From: an uncultured Bacteroidota bacterium | GTDB taxonomy: Bacteria > Bacteroidota > Bacteroidia > Flavobacteriales > Flavobacteriaceae | Length of the DNA stretch: 64,000 nt | Assembly (NCBI GenBank): GCA_913047695.1 | Contig: CAJWUI010000003.1 | Span: 176,799 to 240,798, forward strand | Direction: 5' to 3' | Shown: one piece after another, positions 9,501-18,000 of the stretch | How positions within the stretch are numbered: position 1 is the first letter of the stretch | Layout: the number at the start of each line of letters is the position of its first letter | The notes under the pieces: model-generated | Databases searched by the model: none | The model's input: the letters and a program-made list of their open reading frames with translations, nothing else | What the model was told of the DNA's origin: nothing | Position numbers and translations under genes: made by a program

Positions 9501-11329
9501 AAAGTGACCTTTACGACGGGATTCTTCAGATAGATGGGCAAGGTAAAATAAGTGTAATTGAAGGTGCAAATCTTAAATATGATTCTGATTATAATGCGGC
9601 AGAATTCAAATTTATTTTAAGAGATAGTGAGAACGAAGTTGAGCATTCTGTTCTAATAATAATTAAGAGGACACATCCTGAAATAAAAATCGACTATTTT
9701 GATGTAGACGAAAATGCCCCTGTAGGAACTGTCGTGGCGGAAGTAAAATCAAGAGACCCACTTAATCCAACTGAAAAAATTCCTCTAGAATTCCTAAGTA
9801 ACGATGGATACCTGGAGTTTAACGGTAATGAGATAACTACAACAAGAAAGTTAGATTATGAAACCCAAACAGAGCATTGTTTTAAAATTGAAGCTATAGG
9901 TTCTCCAAAAGAAGATTTGTCTGACGAAAGATACATTACTAGCCTTGATGAATGCTTCCAAGTAATTGATTTACCAAATCAAAAATCTTCAAAAAAATTC
10001 TTTATTTCTATTTTTGGCCTACCAAATAATTCAAATTCTTCAAAAGTTGATCACAGAAGGTATTATAATCCGCATAATAAAAACGTTGGTAAATGGAAAG
10101 TTAAAAAGAGAATAAAAGGTGGAGCAGATGCTAGTAAATTCACAATTAGAAGTACATCGAAAGGTGAGCAGAAAAACAGACAGTATAATGAGGAAGAAAC
10201 AGAAGATGTTTTAGAATTTATCAAAACACCTGTGTTTAATCCACCAGGAGATGCAAATCAAGATAACATTTACGAGGTTGAAATTGAATACATTAATACT
10301 GCCGATGGTGAACCTGAGGTTCCAATCAGTGTAACGCAAACAAATATTCAAGTACCTGAAGGGGGTAAAAAAGCGATAGAGTTGCAAGCAAAACCAGCTC
10401 TGCCAACAGATGATACAGATGGGGATGGTATTTTCGACATCTATGATAATAGCCCATTAGTTGCTAATGCAGATCAGACCGATGAAGATGGAGATGGAGT
10501 TGGTGACGTTTCTGATGATTTTGATCATGACGGAGTTTGGAACCCATTTGATACATGTCCTGATACACCATTAGGGGAAGTGGTAAATTTAAGTGGTTGT
10601 TTGATTTATTATGTTCCGTCAAATAATTTCACCCTCTCTAAAATTGAGAAGTGTGCTGGCGAAAACTCCATTCGCCTAGATGTACTAGACACCACAGTCA
10701 CTTATAATATCTCGGTAAGTGGAACAGTAAACAAGACTGAGAGTTTTGCTGGCAGTACATGGACTCTAGATAAACTCTCTGGTGGTACTTATTCAATATG
10801 TGTAAATATTGATGGGGTTAGTTATTCAGAATTTGAAAGATGTTTTGAATTAACTATATCTGATCCAAAACCACTTGTTGTTAGTGGAATCCTTGACAAA
10901 TCAAATCAATCGGTTACTTATGATCTAAGTGGAGGAGATGTTTACAATATTTCTCATAATGGCAAAACAACCCAAACACAAAGTAGCAAGTATACCGTAT
11001 CATTGAGTAAAGGACTAAACAAAATTAAAATATCAACTGGGATTGAGTGCCAAGGGCTATATGAAGATAATTACCTTAATTCTTTTGAAGTTAAATATGC
11101 GCCAAATCCAATAGATAATTATTTAGATCTTTATTTTGGGGGTAATGATGATTTTATTGAAATTGGGATTTATACAGTAAATGGACAACTTATTGATATC
11201 AAAAAAATTAATCTCCCTTTCTACACGAGAAACTATAGATTAGAGACATCAAATTATAAGCAAGGGGTTTACATAATTAAAATAAGTGGTGCCACAATAG
11301 ACCAATCTATTCAAGTCATAAAAAAATAA
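3578..11329 (+). CDS. Giant multidomain T9SS-secreted adhesin (LamG, Ig-like, cadherin, TSP3)
   Basis: A 2583-residue secreted surface protein. A signal peptide ends near SFSQ (about residue 31). A LamG/concanavalin-like domain follows at about 34-268 (DGKIGDVRFWD). Next come many bacterial Ig-like repeats with the recurring pattern 'sxTITATFSEpMtxxPTISI..VSGTDLAGNsYSGTESL'. A second LamG-like domain lies at about 1090-1338, two cadherin-like domains at about 1940-2132, Ca-binding thrombospondin type 3 repeats (DTDGDGIFD, DEDGDGVGD) at about 2275-2328, and a C-terminal T9SS type A sorting domain at about 2506-2583 (APNPIDNYLDL..GVYIIKI). By family it should be exported by T9SS and bind glycans or surfaces. 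The frame has no ATG at its 5' end: TTG at 3578 or 3590 must start it, while the ATG at 3573 is one base out of frame. The next gene starts 3 bases after the stop. Confidence 0.88.
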   Translation: MVLELRLEKKIKLILCLVAFAILIPIYSFSQTATYSTTLDFNGTSTFVEIPSSNDLKFDSDQFTLEAWIKIENPPPSGSSSGNNTAANRDYIFSKKNDWSFYIINVNGTSYLEGRFRRDYYGNWPQVRSSTPISSNTWYHVAFTNSKGNGRLRLYINGSLDNSANWTSSGRGLTSTTNPIAIGSSIWNGSNNPTNFFDGKIGDVRFWDSERTQSEINSNKNSILNTNCNCLSNLKLYYKLNEGQGTTINDSSVYSITGTVRGSYQWSNADTTTPTVVLSESDNNNLLANSDVVTFTANFSETMTPSPTITIKENDQPVTFYISDYSSNQIGINVQNRRFDQLTRNSNSIVGYTFEVVSSGVTYTLTSLNNQSQSWVYFSTTPEFTPGASGSNGNLDVLLKGKTLINNAYMTPISGTNSYTYSYTTSTVLNSISATVSGQDLSGNSYSGTESVTLSVDNVNPLVYGFSSTDQDYITTSSGTVTYTVRFSEDMESSPQLNIVGISPLNYSQVVPLTYVSTNNSNGDSTWTYGWSPPASITSGTVSISITGNDLAGNPYNAQIENVTALKHKRLHIDNVQPTVSLSSTVSGTAVAQSNSVTITAQFSEPMTESPTISISGQISNATMSLVSTNTLIRKAAQLTLSDYGYNMIAVGSNDWDDILGANVQSGNLLNYYLEIDGVDYQVSEIKLGSKTASDFWWYFATTPEYTPGYSAGETTYFVIKSPNYQTELSNWQYSWTVSSTSSTPTITVSGADLASNSISGTVSLSYSLDNQKPYIISTTISNSLSPGRISATETNTITVVFNEAIDANSFTASDVTITPSGIFTITEDVSVDNITFNGFISANGVYSGIVTLTIAENVLVDLAGNSNLASSTTFEFDNVSPTVTLISSDSDNILSPSSNVTITATFSESMSATPTISLTGLGANISMSAGSDNKIWKYNFNTSSSTSSITATVSGTDLYGNPYSGTESLTLNIDNSVYQISGATINQKNSVVSITFDEEVFTEILSGVATNTLTTSDFSLSISGGSGISLTSANPSSISKIGNSTYNLYISFSGYTIGTETLTISIAENNIYDRVGNSTALSKSISLNSNLLFDYDISNTNSYNGQATSNNNKTVNDLSGNGNHGEITNTDNVYYDTNQNAMFFNGITQRAGGIAISNLNYVSGSSDKIEELTIFARIKVDSRSTTDRANNDERILLSFDRSAVFRFSVGSDQNTSAKGKLAFHFTNSDATFDTHAVNTSDLRDNQWHNVAITFKANESGGLKYYIDGNLVYTHSGTFAPISNGSDNETPRFGYVGTGSEATSFKGSASPPNLFFGHIQSIKYYNKVLESSQLNGLDINAPTVTLSDNISSNYINGSETLRIISTFNEAMSSSPKISISGQVSNLTMTSSTTSVWYYDWNVPDSFNGEVTATVTGTDLAGNSYSGTDSITYVIDNTLPTVLLSDTNSDNIITNSNQVTITATFSEPMTVTPTISISNLITNAVMTATSSTSVWIYPWVVSTTYNGVVSATVSGTDLARNSYSGGESLSFNLDTKAPEIVSLSINNLNNELILNFSEQSTLHDKSSNSFTVTNTSDYFSIGVTSGTATITVNSMTYNADTNNTKYVFGINVNGMPDGFEVITITPKTNKVKDAIGNYALTSQNSNTINLNNTLPVISSLEINEANTQAVVTFSEPVYNNVSGSGALEASDFQLSLSSGSATLSSTVPTSATSSGTLSHVLGLSFQGLASGQEILTISPVSNSIFDSKGGQVNLSSSQSNTITLNDKERPEITGVSIGGSNEFIDIQFSEGVYGNASSNAPILASSLGISQIAGGVIPLRILQITNTSGGQLTGGENIIRATLTQSLDTSNTLAGGILVNNQVSIDVSNTTVINGIAGPTLEQVFQVLIKNASIYDTSANQVSPTQRLNYINPNTINPVIPTSPNIFRLGPTVKVNPPPILTTRVIRFKEKPGNGQIVGEVKAFDIEGESFAFVNQSDLYDGILQIDGQGKISVIEGANLKYDSDYNAAEFKFILRDSENEVEHSVLIIIKRTHPEIKIDYFDVDENAPVGTVVAEVKSRDPLNPTEKIPLEFLSNDGYLEFNGNEITTTRKLDYETQTEHCFKIEAIGSPKEDLSDERYITSLDECFQVIDLPNQKSSKKFFISIFGLPNNSNSSKVDHRRYYNPHNKNVGKWKVKKRIKGGADASKFTIRSTSKGEQKNRQYNEEETEDVLEFIKTPVFNPPGDANQDNIYEVEIEYINTADGEPEVPISVTQTNIQVPEGGKKAIELQAKPALPTDDTDGDGIFDIYDNSPLVANADQTDEDGDGVGDVSDDFDHDGVWNPFDTCPDTPLGEVVNLSGCLIYYVPSNNFTLSKIEKCAGENSIRLDVLDTTVTYNISVSGTVNKTESFAGSTWTLDKLSGGTYSICVNIDGVSYSEFERCFELTISDPKPLVVSGILDKSNQSVTYDLSGGDVYNISHNGKTTQTQSSKYTVSLSKGLNKIKISTGIECQGLYEDNYLNSFEVKYAPNPIDNYLDLYFGGNDDFIEIGIYTVNGQLIDIKKINLPFYTRNYRLETSNYKQGVYIIKISGATIDQSIQVIKK

Positions 11330-11331
11330 GA

Positions 11332-12048
11332 ATGAGAAACTTTACAAGATTTTTTTGGATTTTAACATTAACGGTTTTGAGCTGCTCAACCGACTCAGAT
11401 TCAGAATCAGAGCCAGAAGCCCAAATTTTAAATCCTCTGGCTTCAAGCCTTTTGACCCCAGCAAATAATGAGACCTGCCTTGACGGAACATCTATTAATG
11501 ATACTCAAAGTAGTGTTGATTTTTCATGGTCCAACGCTCAAAATGCACTTTCTTACGAAATAATAATAACAAATTTATTAACTCAAACGGAAGAAACATT
11601 TACGAGTAATGTAAACCAAATCTCAATAACACTTATTAAGGCAGAGCCGTATAGTTGGAAAGTAAAAAGTATTGGAGGTGTTGGTTCAACTCCTTCAGAA
11701 AGTGAGCAATGGAAATTTTATCTAGCAGGAGAAGGAATAGTAAATTATGCACCATTCCCTGCCGAATTAATTTTCCCAAGATCTGGTAAAAATGTAACGC
11801 CTGGAGTTAACAACCTAATTACACTTTCCTGGACAACATCAGATGTAGATGGTGATCTTTTAAAATTTGAAGTCTACTTAGACGATAATGATGCTTCAAC
11901 TCTAATAGAATCTATTGATTATGTAGAAGATAATACGTCAATCGAAATAGAGGTCCAAAACAACACAAAATATTATTGGAAAATTATTTCTATAGATGCA
12001 AATGGGAATCAGTCTAATTCGGGTGTTTATGCATTTAGGACAAATTGA
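11332..12048 (+). CDS. Lipoprotein with two fibronectin type III-like modules
   Basis: A 238-aa lipoprotein. The signal peptide ends in the lipobox VLSC (Cys18) and is followed by an acidic Ser/Asp/Glu-rich stretch, which in Bacteroidota favours export to the cell surface. Two beta-sandwich modules of FN3 type can be seen: about 35-125 (SWSNAQNALSYEIIIT..YSWKVKSI) and about 135-238 (LSWTTSDVDGDLLKFEVYLD..YYWKIISID). It starts 3 bases after the giant adhesin, so the two are probably co-transcribed, and it may be its surface partner. The function is not known from sequence. Confidence 0.8.
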   Translation: MRNFTRFFWILTLTVLSCSTDSDSESEPEAQILNPLASSLLTPANNETCLDGTSINDTQSSVDFSWSNAQNALSYEIIITNLLTQTEETFTSNVNQISITLIKAEPYSWKVKSIGGVGSTPSESEQWKFYLAGEGIVNYAPFPAELIFPRSGKNVTPGVNNLITLSWTTSDVDGDLLKFEVYLDDNDASTLIESIDYVEDNTSIEIEVQNNTKYYWKIISIDANGNQSNSGVYAFRTN

Positions 12049-12057
12049 TTTTATTTA

Positions 12058-12354
12058 CTAAATAAATAGAACAACGATTGTCATAATTACTCCAACTAAA
12101 GAGAATATAATTCCCTTTTAAAGACTGAATTAATTGGAGGAAACATCCAAAAAGATGAAATCACAAAAAATATCAAAGAAACTCCAAAAAAATATTTAAC
12201 CAATAAACAGGACTCTTTGTTTTTGCTTTGTGGAGACTCTGCATTTTTTTCAGAGCATAGGGGACTTCCTTTTTTAAATAAGTAGTTTCTCCAGTCAACT
12301 TGTTGTATTGACCATTTTTAAAATAAAATCAACATAAAAACTAAACAATTTCAT
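12058..12354 (-). pseudogene. Decayed small membrane-protein gene (three frameshifts)
   Basis: Reading the minus strand from ATG 12354 to TAG 12058 in three successive frames gives one coherent protein of about 99 residues. It starts MKLFSFYVDFILK, continues in a second frame NGQYNKLTGETTYLKKEVPYA, moves to a third frame with a hydrophobic segment YFFGVSLIFFVISSFWMFPP, and ends in another frame with GIIFSLVGVIMTIVVLFI-stop. Frame changes fall in or next to homopolymers (AAAAA, TTTTTTT, AAAAGGG). The two hydrophobic segments and the charged N-terminus look like a short two-helix membrane protein. It fills the otherwise empty gap between neighbours. The family is not recognised. Confidence 0.55.
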
Positions 12355-12385
12355 TTAGAATTAATTTAAATAAGATAAGCAGTTA

Positions 12386-13375
12386 TTAATCCACGTTACT
12401 TTTCAGATATCTATCACGGATCATTTTTGCAGTCATATAATCCTTTTCATGACTCCACCCAGGGGGATAAAAAATATAACGCAGCTTATTGAGGATTCCA
12501 GGCGCCCTTATAACATCTTTTACTAAATGGATTATTTCGCCAAAATAGACTTGGACAAAACTTCCCGAATTAATTTGACGTGTAATCCCATAATCTATTT
12601 CCATATTTATATCCTCTTCTTGATAAGTACCAAAAATTCGATCCCATATGCTTAAAAGGTTGCAATAATTAGTGTCAAGATAAAGTGGGTTTCGCGCGTG
12701 GTGAACCCTGTGATGAGAGGGGGTAAGCATGATTTTATTAAAAAATCCAAAGCGGGCGTCTTTTACAAGATTCTCACCTACGTGGATAAAAGCACCATAG
12801 GTTCCATCAATAAACATAATTGTAAAAAGCATTACAGGATTCACCCCCATAATTATGCATATGGAAGTTCTAATAAAATCTGCGTAAGGTGCTTCTAGAA
12901 AAAAATGCGCATGAGAGACACTCAAATTCATTTCTTCAGGGCTGTGGTGAGTAGCATGTAGACACCAAAATAGTCTAACCTTGTGGGCTAAGAAGTGATA
13001 TATAAAATGAGCAAATTCCCAGACAATGTAACCATATATAAACCAATACCACGTCATAGAAGTTTCTACAATAGCATAAGGTTCAAGAAAACCGATACAA
13101 AAAGCTACCATACCGATAGCGATAAACCTTCCTATAATTCTATTAAATAGATAAATCAAAAAAATTACCTTATATACTTTTGTTTGCGGTTTTTTATAAA
13201 TAAAACCCAAAAAGAGTTCTAGAAAAATTAATAGTGGCACAATTGGTATTATAAGCGCTACTATTCCATCATAAGTCAAAAAAGCAGAATAGTCGTGGTT
13301 TTCTAAAATATCGAGGAATCGGTTTACTCCAAAAAAACCTATGATTTCATTCCATATTGATTTTAGGATAGACAT
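12386..13375 (-). CDS. Sterol desaturase / fatty acid hydroxylase family membrane protein
   Basis: A 329-aa integral membrane di-iron enzyme of the FA_hydroxylase family. Several hydrophobic helices surround the histidine boxes HFIYHFLAH, HATHH, SHAHF and HRVHH, which are the ligands expected for the non-haem di-iron site. These enzymes hydroxylate or desaturate lipid substrates at the membrane; the actual substrate is unknown here. The gene is divergent from the RND efflux operon, with a 244-base shared control region holding an inverted repeat. Confidence 0.88.
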   Translation of the reverse strand: MSILKSIWNEIIGFFGVNRFLDILENHDYSAFLTYDGIVALIIPIVPLLIFLELFLGFIYKKPQTKVYKVIFLIYLFNRIIGRFIAIGMVAFCIGFLEPYAIVETSMTWYWFIYGYIVWEFAHFIYHFLAHKVRLFWCLHATHHSPEEMNLSVSHAHFFLEAPYADFIRTSICIIMGVNPVMLFTIMFIDGTYGAFIHVGENLVKDARFGFFNKIMLTPSHHRVHHARNPLYLDTNYCNLLSIWDRIFGTYQEEDINMEIDYGITRQINSGSFVQVYFGEIIHLVKDVIRAPGILNKLRYIFYPPGWSHEKDYMTAKMIRDRYLKSNVD

Positions 13376-13461
13376 TATTATATAATTTTTACCAAAATAT
13401 AATTAATTAAACTTTGATTAAAATTTCTTTTAAATAAAAGTTGAAATTTATCGCCTTTAAC

Positions 13462-13484
13462 ATAACCTAATTATGATAGGTTAT
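13462..13484. promoter_or_regulatory. Inverted repeat, candidate operator between divergent genes
   Basis: ATAACCTA and TAGGTTAT form perfect 8-base arms around a 7-base spacer. The site lies between the divergent sterol-desaturase-family gene and the efflux operon. No U-tract follows, so a terminator is unlikely. Spacing and symmetry suit a dimeric repressor such as TetR or MarR types, but no regulator gene is adjacent. Confidence 0.4.
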
Positions 13485-13619
13485 TTCAAAATTTAATCAT
13501 AGTTTCGCAAAAAAATTGTTAAACAAACGGCTATTAAATTTTCTAATACTATAATTTAAAGTAAAAATGTTGAATTTTTATAAGAATAATAGAAGATTTT
13601 TTACATAATAATTAAACTT

Positions 13620-14762
13620 ATGTCTAAGAGTGCCTCTTTAAAAAATACTAGAAAATGGATACTATTTATTTTAGGATTTTTTGTTATTGGATCATCTTTT
13701 CAACTCACAAAAAAAATATTTGATAGTAATCCTCCAACTCGTAAAAAAGCGGGTAATGCAATCAAGGACGCTTACACTACCAAAGTTAAAAATGGATCCT
13801 ATCAAGTTCAAATTCCATCAGATGGTGTTTTAAGAGCGTACAAAAGAATTCAAATCACCGCTCGTGTTCAAGGTATTCTAAAGACAATAAAACCTTTATT
13901 TAAATCAGGTCAAGATTATAAATCTGGGCAAAATTTAGCAGTAATAGAATCCTCAGAGTATAGGTCAAATGTTATCGCTCAACGCGCAGCTTTATATAAT
14001 TTGATTACATCAGTACTTCCGGATCTTGAACTAGATTTTCCTGAATCCTATTTAAAATGGAATTCATATTTAAAAAGATTTAATCTAGAAAAACCAGTAC
14101 CCCCGTTGCCTGTAATGGATGATAAAGTAAGGCTATTTGTATCTGGAAGGGCTATAATTTCATCATATTATTCCTTACAGAACTTAGAGAAAACGCTTAC
14201 TTTTTATAGAATAAAAGCACCATTTAATGGCGTTTTAGTACAGGCTAATATTACAGAAGGATCATTAGTAAGACCTGGACAAGTATTAGGTGAATTTATT
14301 GCACCTGGTGATTACGAGTTAATGGTTGCTCTACCAAAATCATATATATCTAATATTTCAAAAGGCGCTAAAGTCAATGTAAAATCAATAGATACAAATC
14401 AATCATTTACCGGGGAGGTTTCTCGAATTAATGCAAAAGTAAATAGCCAAACACAGTCAGTAGAAGTTTACATTCGAATAAAAGATAAAAATCTAAAAGA
14501 AGGAATGTACATGGAAGCACAGATTGAAGCAATGGAATTTAGTAATGTTTTTGCATTAGATAGAGGCCTTATAAATGGATCAAAAGAACTATTTGCAGTT
14601 AGAGAAAATAAACTTATTTCACTTAAAATAAATCCTATTCACTATACAGAAACTCAAGCAATAGTTGAAGGTTTAGTTGATGGGGAGGAAATCATTTCGC
14701 AACCTATAATTGGAGCATACAATGGAATGGAAATAAATCCAATTGATAAAGAACTAAATTAA
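13620..14762 (+). CDS. RND efflux periplasmic adaptor (membrane fusion protein)
   Basis: A 380-aa adaptor that links the inner-membrane pump to the outer-membrane channel. Residues about 11-30 form an N-terminal membrane anchor (KWILFILGFFVIGSS). A lipoyl/barrel-sandwich half (GVLRAYKRIQITARVQGILKTI) is followed by a short hairpin region and the returning half (FYRIKAPFNGVLVQANITEGSLVRPGQ). A beta-barrel domain and a membrane-proximal C-terminus complete it. It is the first gene of a three-gene operon, with the permease starting 9 bases after the stop. The substrate cannot be read from sequence. Confidence 0.93.
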   Translation: MSKSASLKNTRKWILFILGFFVIGSSFQLTKKIFDSNPPTRKKAGNAIKDAYTTKVKNGSYQVQIPSDGVLRAYKRIQITARVQGILKTIKPLFKSGQDYKSGQNLAVIESSEYRSNVIAQRAALYNLITSVLPDLELDFPESYLKWNSYLKRFNLEKPVPPLPVMDDKVRLFVSGRAIISSYYSLQNLEKTLTFYRIKAPFNGVLVQANITEGSLVRPGQVLGEFIAPGDYELMVALPKSYISNISKGAKVNVKSIDTNQSFTGEVSRINAKVNSQTQSVEVYIRIKDKNLKEGMYMEAQIEAMEFSNVFALDRGLINGSKELFAVRENKLISLKINPIHYTETQAIVEGLVDGEEIISQPIIGAYNGMEINPIDKELN

Positions 14763-14771
14763 ATAGTATTA

Positions 14772-17700
14772 GTGAAAAATATAATTAATTATTTTATTCG
14801 TTACCATGTAGCTGTAAATGTAGTTATCATAGCATTTTTGTTGTTTGGAATTTTAGGGTTAAGGACACTTAAGTCGTCATTTTTCCCACTTACTGAATCA
14901 CATGTCATTCGCATTGCAGTTATTTATCCAGGAGCATCACCAATGGAGATTGAAGAAGGAGTAATTTTAAAAATTGAGGATAATTTAAAAGGACTTAGGG
15001 GTGTAGAGCGTGTCACTTCAGTCTCAAGCGAGAATAGTGGTTATATAACTGTTGAAATTGAAGAAGAATTAGATATAAACTTCATGTTACTTGAAGTAAA
15101 AAATGCTGTGGATAGAGTACCAACTTATCCAACCGGTATGGAGCCATTAGTTGTATATAAACAAGAACCAACTAGATCGACAATTAATTTTGCTTTAACT
15201 GCAAAAAATCGGACGCTTCTTGAACTCAAACAAATTGGCCGTCAAATTGAAAATGATTTAAGGGCTATTCCAGGAATTTCACAAATTACTGTGTCTGGGT
15301 ATCCCGACGAAGAAATTGAAATCGCGGTTGATAGAAATAAGCTTTTAGCTTATGACTTAAGTTTTAATGATGTAGCACAAGCTGTGGCAAAATCAAATAT
15401 CATTATAACCGGAGGAAGGGTAAAAACGAGAGCAGAAGAATTTTTGATTAGAGCCAATAATAAATTTTACTACGGTAATGAACTTTCTAAAATAGAAGTT
15501 TTATCACAACCTGATGGGACCAAAATTTATTTGAATGATGTTGCCAATATTCAAGACAGGTTTTCAGAGACTCCTAATAGGAGTTTTTTGAGTGATGATG
15601 TGCTGATTAAAATTTCAGTTAGCTCAACAAATTCTGAAGATGTGATTTCATCTTCTGCAAAAGTTAGAGATTATATTGAAAATTTTAATAGTCAGAATGA
15701 AAACTCAAGGCTTGAAGTTTTAACTGATGCCTCCGAAACACTGAATGGCAGGAATAGACTATTAATAGAAAATATTTTTCAAGGCATGATTTTAGTACTT
15801 ATATTCCTTTCACTTTTTTTAAACTCTAGGCTAGCTTTTTGGGTAGCTTTTGGCCTTCCGGTTTCATTTTTAGGAATGTTTATTTTTGCTCCTCTAGTAG
15901 GGGTTACAATTAATGTGTTATCAACTTTTGGAATGATTATCGTAATAGGGATACTCGTAGACGATGGGATCGTAATAGCTGAAAATATTTATCAACAGTA
16001 CGAAAAAGGTAAAACTCCCTACAGAGCGGCAATTGATGGGGTAATTGAAGTTATACCTCCAGTTGTATCAGCTATTATTACAACTATGATGGCTTTCTCA
16101 CTTTTTTTATTTCTAGATGGAAGAATTGGAGAATTTTTTAGTGAGGTTTCAGTTGTGGTTATGTTAACCCTTTTTATTTCACTAATTGAAGCACTAGTAA
16201 TTTTACCAGCTCACTTAGCACACTCAAAGGCACTAGTAAAACTTGAAAAAGAGCCAAAGACTTTAATTTCGAAGGCATTTAGAAAACTGAGGGATTTTAA
16301 CAAAATAGGAGATAAGCTTATGAAATTCATGAGAGACAAATTTTATTTACCCTTTCTTAAATTTTCTTTGAACAATCGTTTTTTGGTAATATCAATGTTT
16401 ATTGCATTTTTTTCTCTTACGATTGGTTCATTTGGAGGTGGTATTATCAGAACTTCTTTCTTTCCTTCAATAGCCTCTGATAGAATTTCCATAAATCTTG
16501 TTATGCCTAATGGGACAAATGAAAGAATAACAGACTCAATAATTACTATGATAGAGGAAAAATCTAAAATTGTAAATAAAGAATTCACAGAAATATATCT
16601 TAAGGGAACAGGGAAAAGTCTTTTTGTAAATTCTATTAAAACTTTAGGGAATGGTGCTTCAAGAGCTAATCTAATTATTAATCTTTTACCAGGGGAACAA
16701 CGTCCTGACAAAATAAGGGCTTCTATGGTCTCTTCAAGAATTTCAGAACTTGTAGGACCTGTAGTAGGGGTTGAGAGTATAGTTTTTGGCTCTGGTTCAA
16801 ATTTTGGAGGAAAACCTGTTTCAGTATCTCTACTATCAAATAATATAAAAGAATTAAAAAGTGCAAAAAATGAATTAAAACAAGCTCTAATTTCTAATGC
16901 ACTGCTAAAGGATATTGAAGATAATGATCCGGCAGGAATTAAGGAGATTAAACTTAAACTTAAGGAAAATGCTTATTCTTTGGGGTTAGATCTTAGATAT
17001 TTAATGAGTAGAGTGAGAGCAGGATTTTTTGGTGTTCAAGCACAAAGGTTCCAAAGGGGTCAAGATGAAATTAGGGTTTGGGTTCGCTACAAAAAAGATG
17101 ATAGGTCATCAATTACTCAACTAGAGGATATGAAAATTGATTTGCCAAATAAAGACTTTATCGCTCTAAAAGAGGTAGCAACTTATTCTATTGAAAGAGG
17201 AGATGTATCAATAAACCACCTTGATGGTAGGAGAGAAATTCAAGTTTCAGCAGATCTCAAAAATTCAGAAGAATCTTCACCAACAGACATTATGAATGAT
17301 ATTAGATACAATATAATGCCCAAAATCCAGGCCAAATATCCAACAGTGAGTGCGTCTTATGAAGGACAAAATAGAGAGGCATTTAAATTAATTAATTCAC
17401 TTTCGTCTGCAGGAATTCCAATACTTATACTTATATACATTACAATAGCTTTCACTTTTAGAAGCTTTTCTCAACCAATACTTTTATTTTGTTTAATGCC
17501 TGTTAGTTTGATTGGCGTTGCCTGGGGTCATTGGATTCATGGTTTTCCAGTTAATATTCTTTCACTATTGGGAGTGATTGCACTTATAGGTATTATGGTA
17601 AATGACGGCCTTGTTCTTATAGGAAAATTTAATAATAATTTAAAACAAAATTTTAATTTCAACGAAGGACTTATAGATGCTGGAAAATCAAGATTTAGAG

Positions 17701-17996
17701 CAATTTTCTTGACTACAGCCACTACTGTTGCAGGGCTTACACCGTTACTTCTAGAGAAAAGTAGACAAGCTCAGTGGCTTAAGCCAATGGCAATCTCAGT
17801 TTCCTATGGAATAGCATTCGCTACAATTTTAACACTTATCCTTTTACCAATTTTTATTTCTCTTAACAATGATTTAAAAGTGATTTTTAAGTGGCTGGTA
17901 TCAGGGAATTATCCAGATAAAGAGTTCGTTGAAAGAGCTATTATTGAAAAGAAAGAAGAACAAAAAATGGATCAAATGAATAATCCTGAAAATTGA
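14772..17996 (+). CDS. RND family efflux permease (AcrB/CusA-like superfamily)
   Basis: A 1074-aa proton-driven inner-membrane pump, full family length. It has the usual two-fold architecture: TM1 near residues 13-30, a large periplasmic porter loop, TM2-6, then the repeat with TM7-12. The TM4 proton-relay signature VDDGIVIAEN is at about residues 396-405 and its partner GIMVNDGLVLIG is near 940. The start codon is GTG, with MFP upstream and TolC 4 bases downstream, so this is a complete tripartite system. It resembles the multidrug branch; metal-binding methionines typical of CusA were not seen. Confidence 0.95.
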   Translation: MKNIINYFIRYHVAVNVVIIAFLLFGILGLRTLKSSFFPLTESHVIRIAVIYPGASPMEIEEGVILKIEDNLKGLRGVERVTSVSSENSGYITVEIEEELDINFMLLEVKNAVDRVPTYPTGMEPLVVYKQEPTRSTINFALTAKNRTLLELKQIGRQIENDLRAIPGISQITVSGYPDEEIEIAVDRNKLLAYDLSFNDVAQAVAKSNIIITGGRVKTRAEEFLIRANNKFYYGNELSKIEVLSQPDGTKIYLNDVANIQDRFSETPNRSFLSDDVLIKISVSSTNSEDVISSSAKVRDYIENFNSQNENSRLEVLTDASETLNGRNRLLIENIFQGMILVLIFLSLFLNSRLAFWVAFGLPVSFLGMFIFAPLVGVTINVLSTFGMIIVIGILVDDGIVIAENIYQQYEKGKTPYRAAIDGVIEVIPPVVSAIITTMMAFSLFLFLDGRIGEFFSEVSVVVMLTLFISLIEALVILPAHLAHSKALVKLEKEPKTLISKAFRKLRDFNKIGDKLMKFMRDKFYLPFLKFSLNNRFLVISMFIAFFSLTIGSFGGGIIRTSFFPSIASDRISINLVMPNGTNERITDSIITMIEEKSKIVNKEFTEIYLKGTGKSLFVNSIKTLGNGASRANLIINLLPGEQRPDKIRASMVSSRISELVGPVVGVESIVFGSGSNFGGKPVSVSLLSNNIKELKSAKNELKQALISNALLKDIEDNDPAGIKEIKLKLKENAYSLGLDLRYLMSRVRAGFFGVQAQRFQRGQDEIRVWVRYKKDDRSSITQLEDMKIDLPNKDFIALKEVATYSIERGDVSINHLDGRREIQVSADLKNSEESSPTDIMNDIRYNIMPKIQAKYPTVSASYEGQNREAFKLINSLSSAGIPILILIYITIAFTFRSFSQPILLFCLMPVSLIGVAWGHWIHGFPVNILSLLGVIALIGIMVNDGLVLIGKFNNNLKQNFNFNEGLIDAGKSRFRAIFLTTATTVAGLTPLLLEKSRQAQWLKPMAISVSYGIAFATILTLILLPIFISLNNDLKVIFKWLVSGNYPDKEFVERAIIEKKEEQKMDQMNNPEN

Positions 17997-18000
17997 AATT

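Noticed and set aside
16343..16711. 122-codon minus-strand frame
   Set aside because: It is entirely inside the RND permease gene in antisense.
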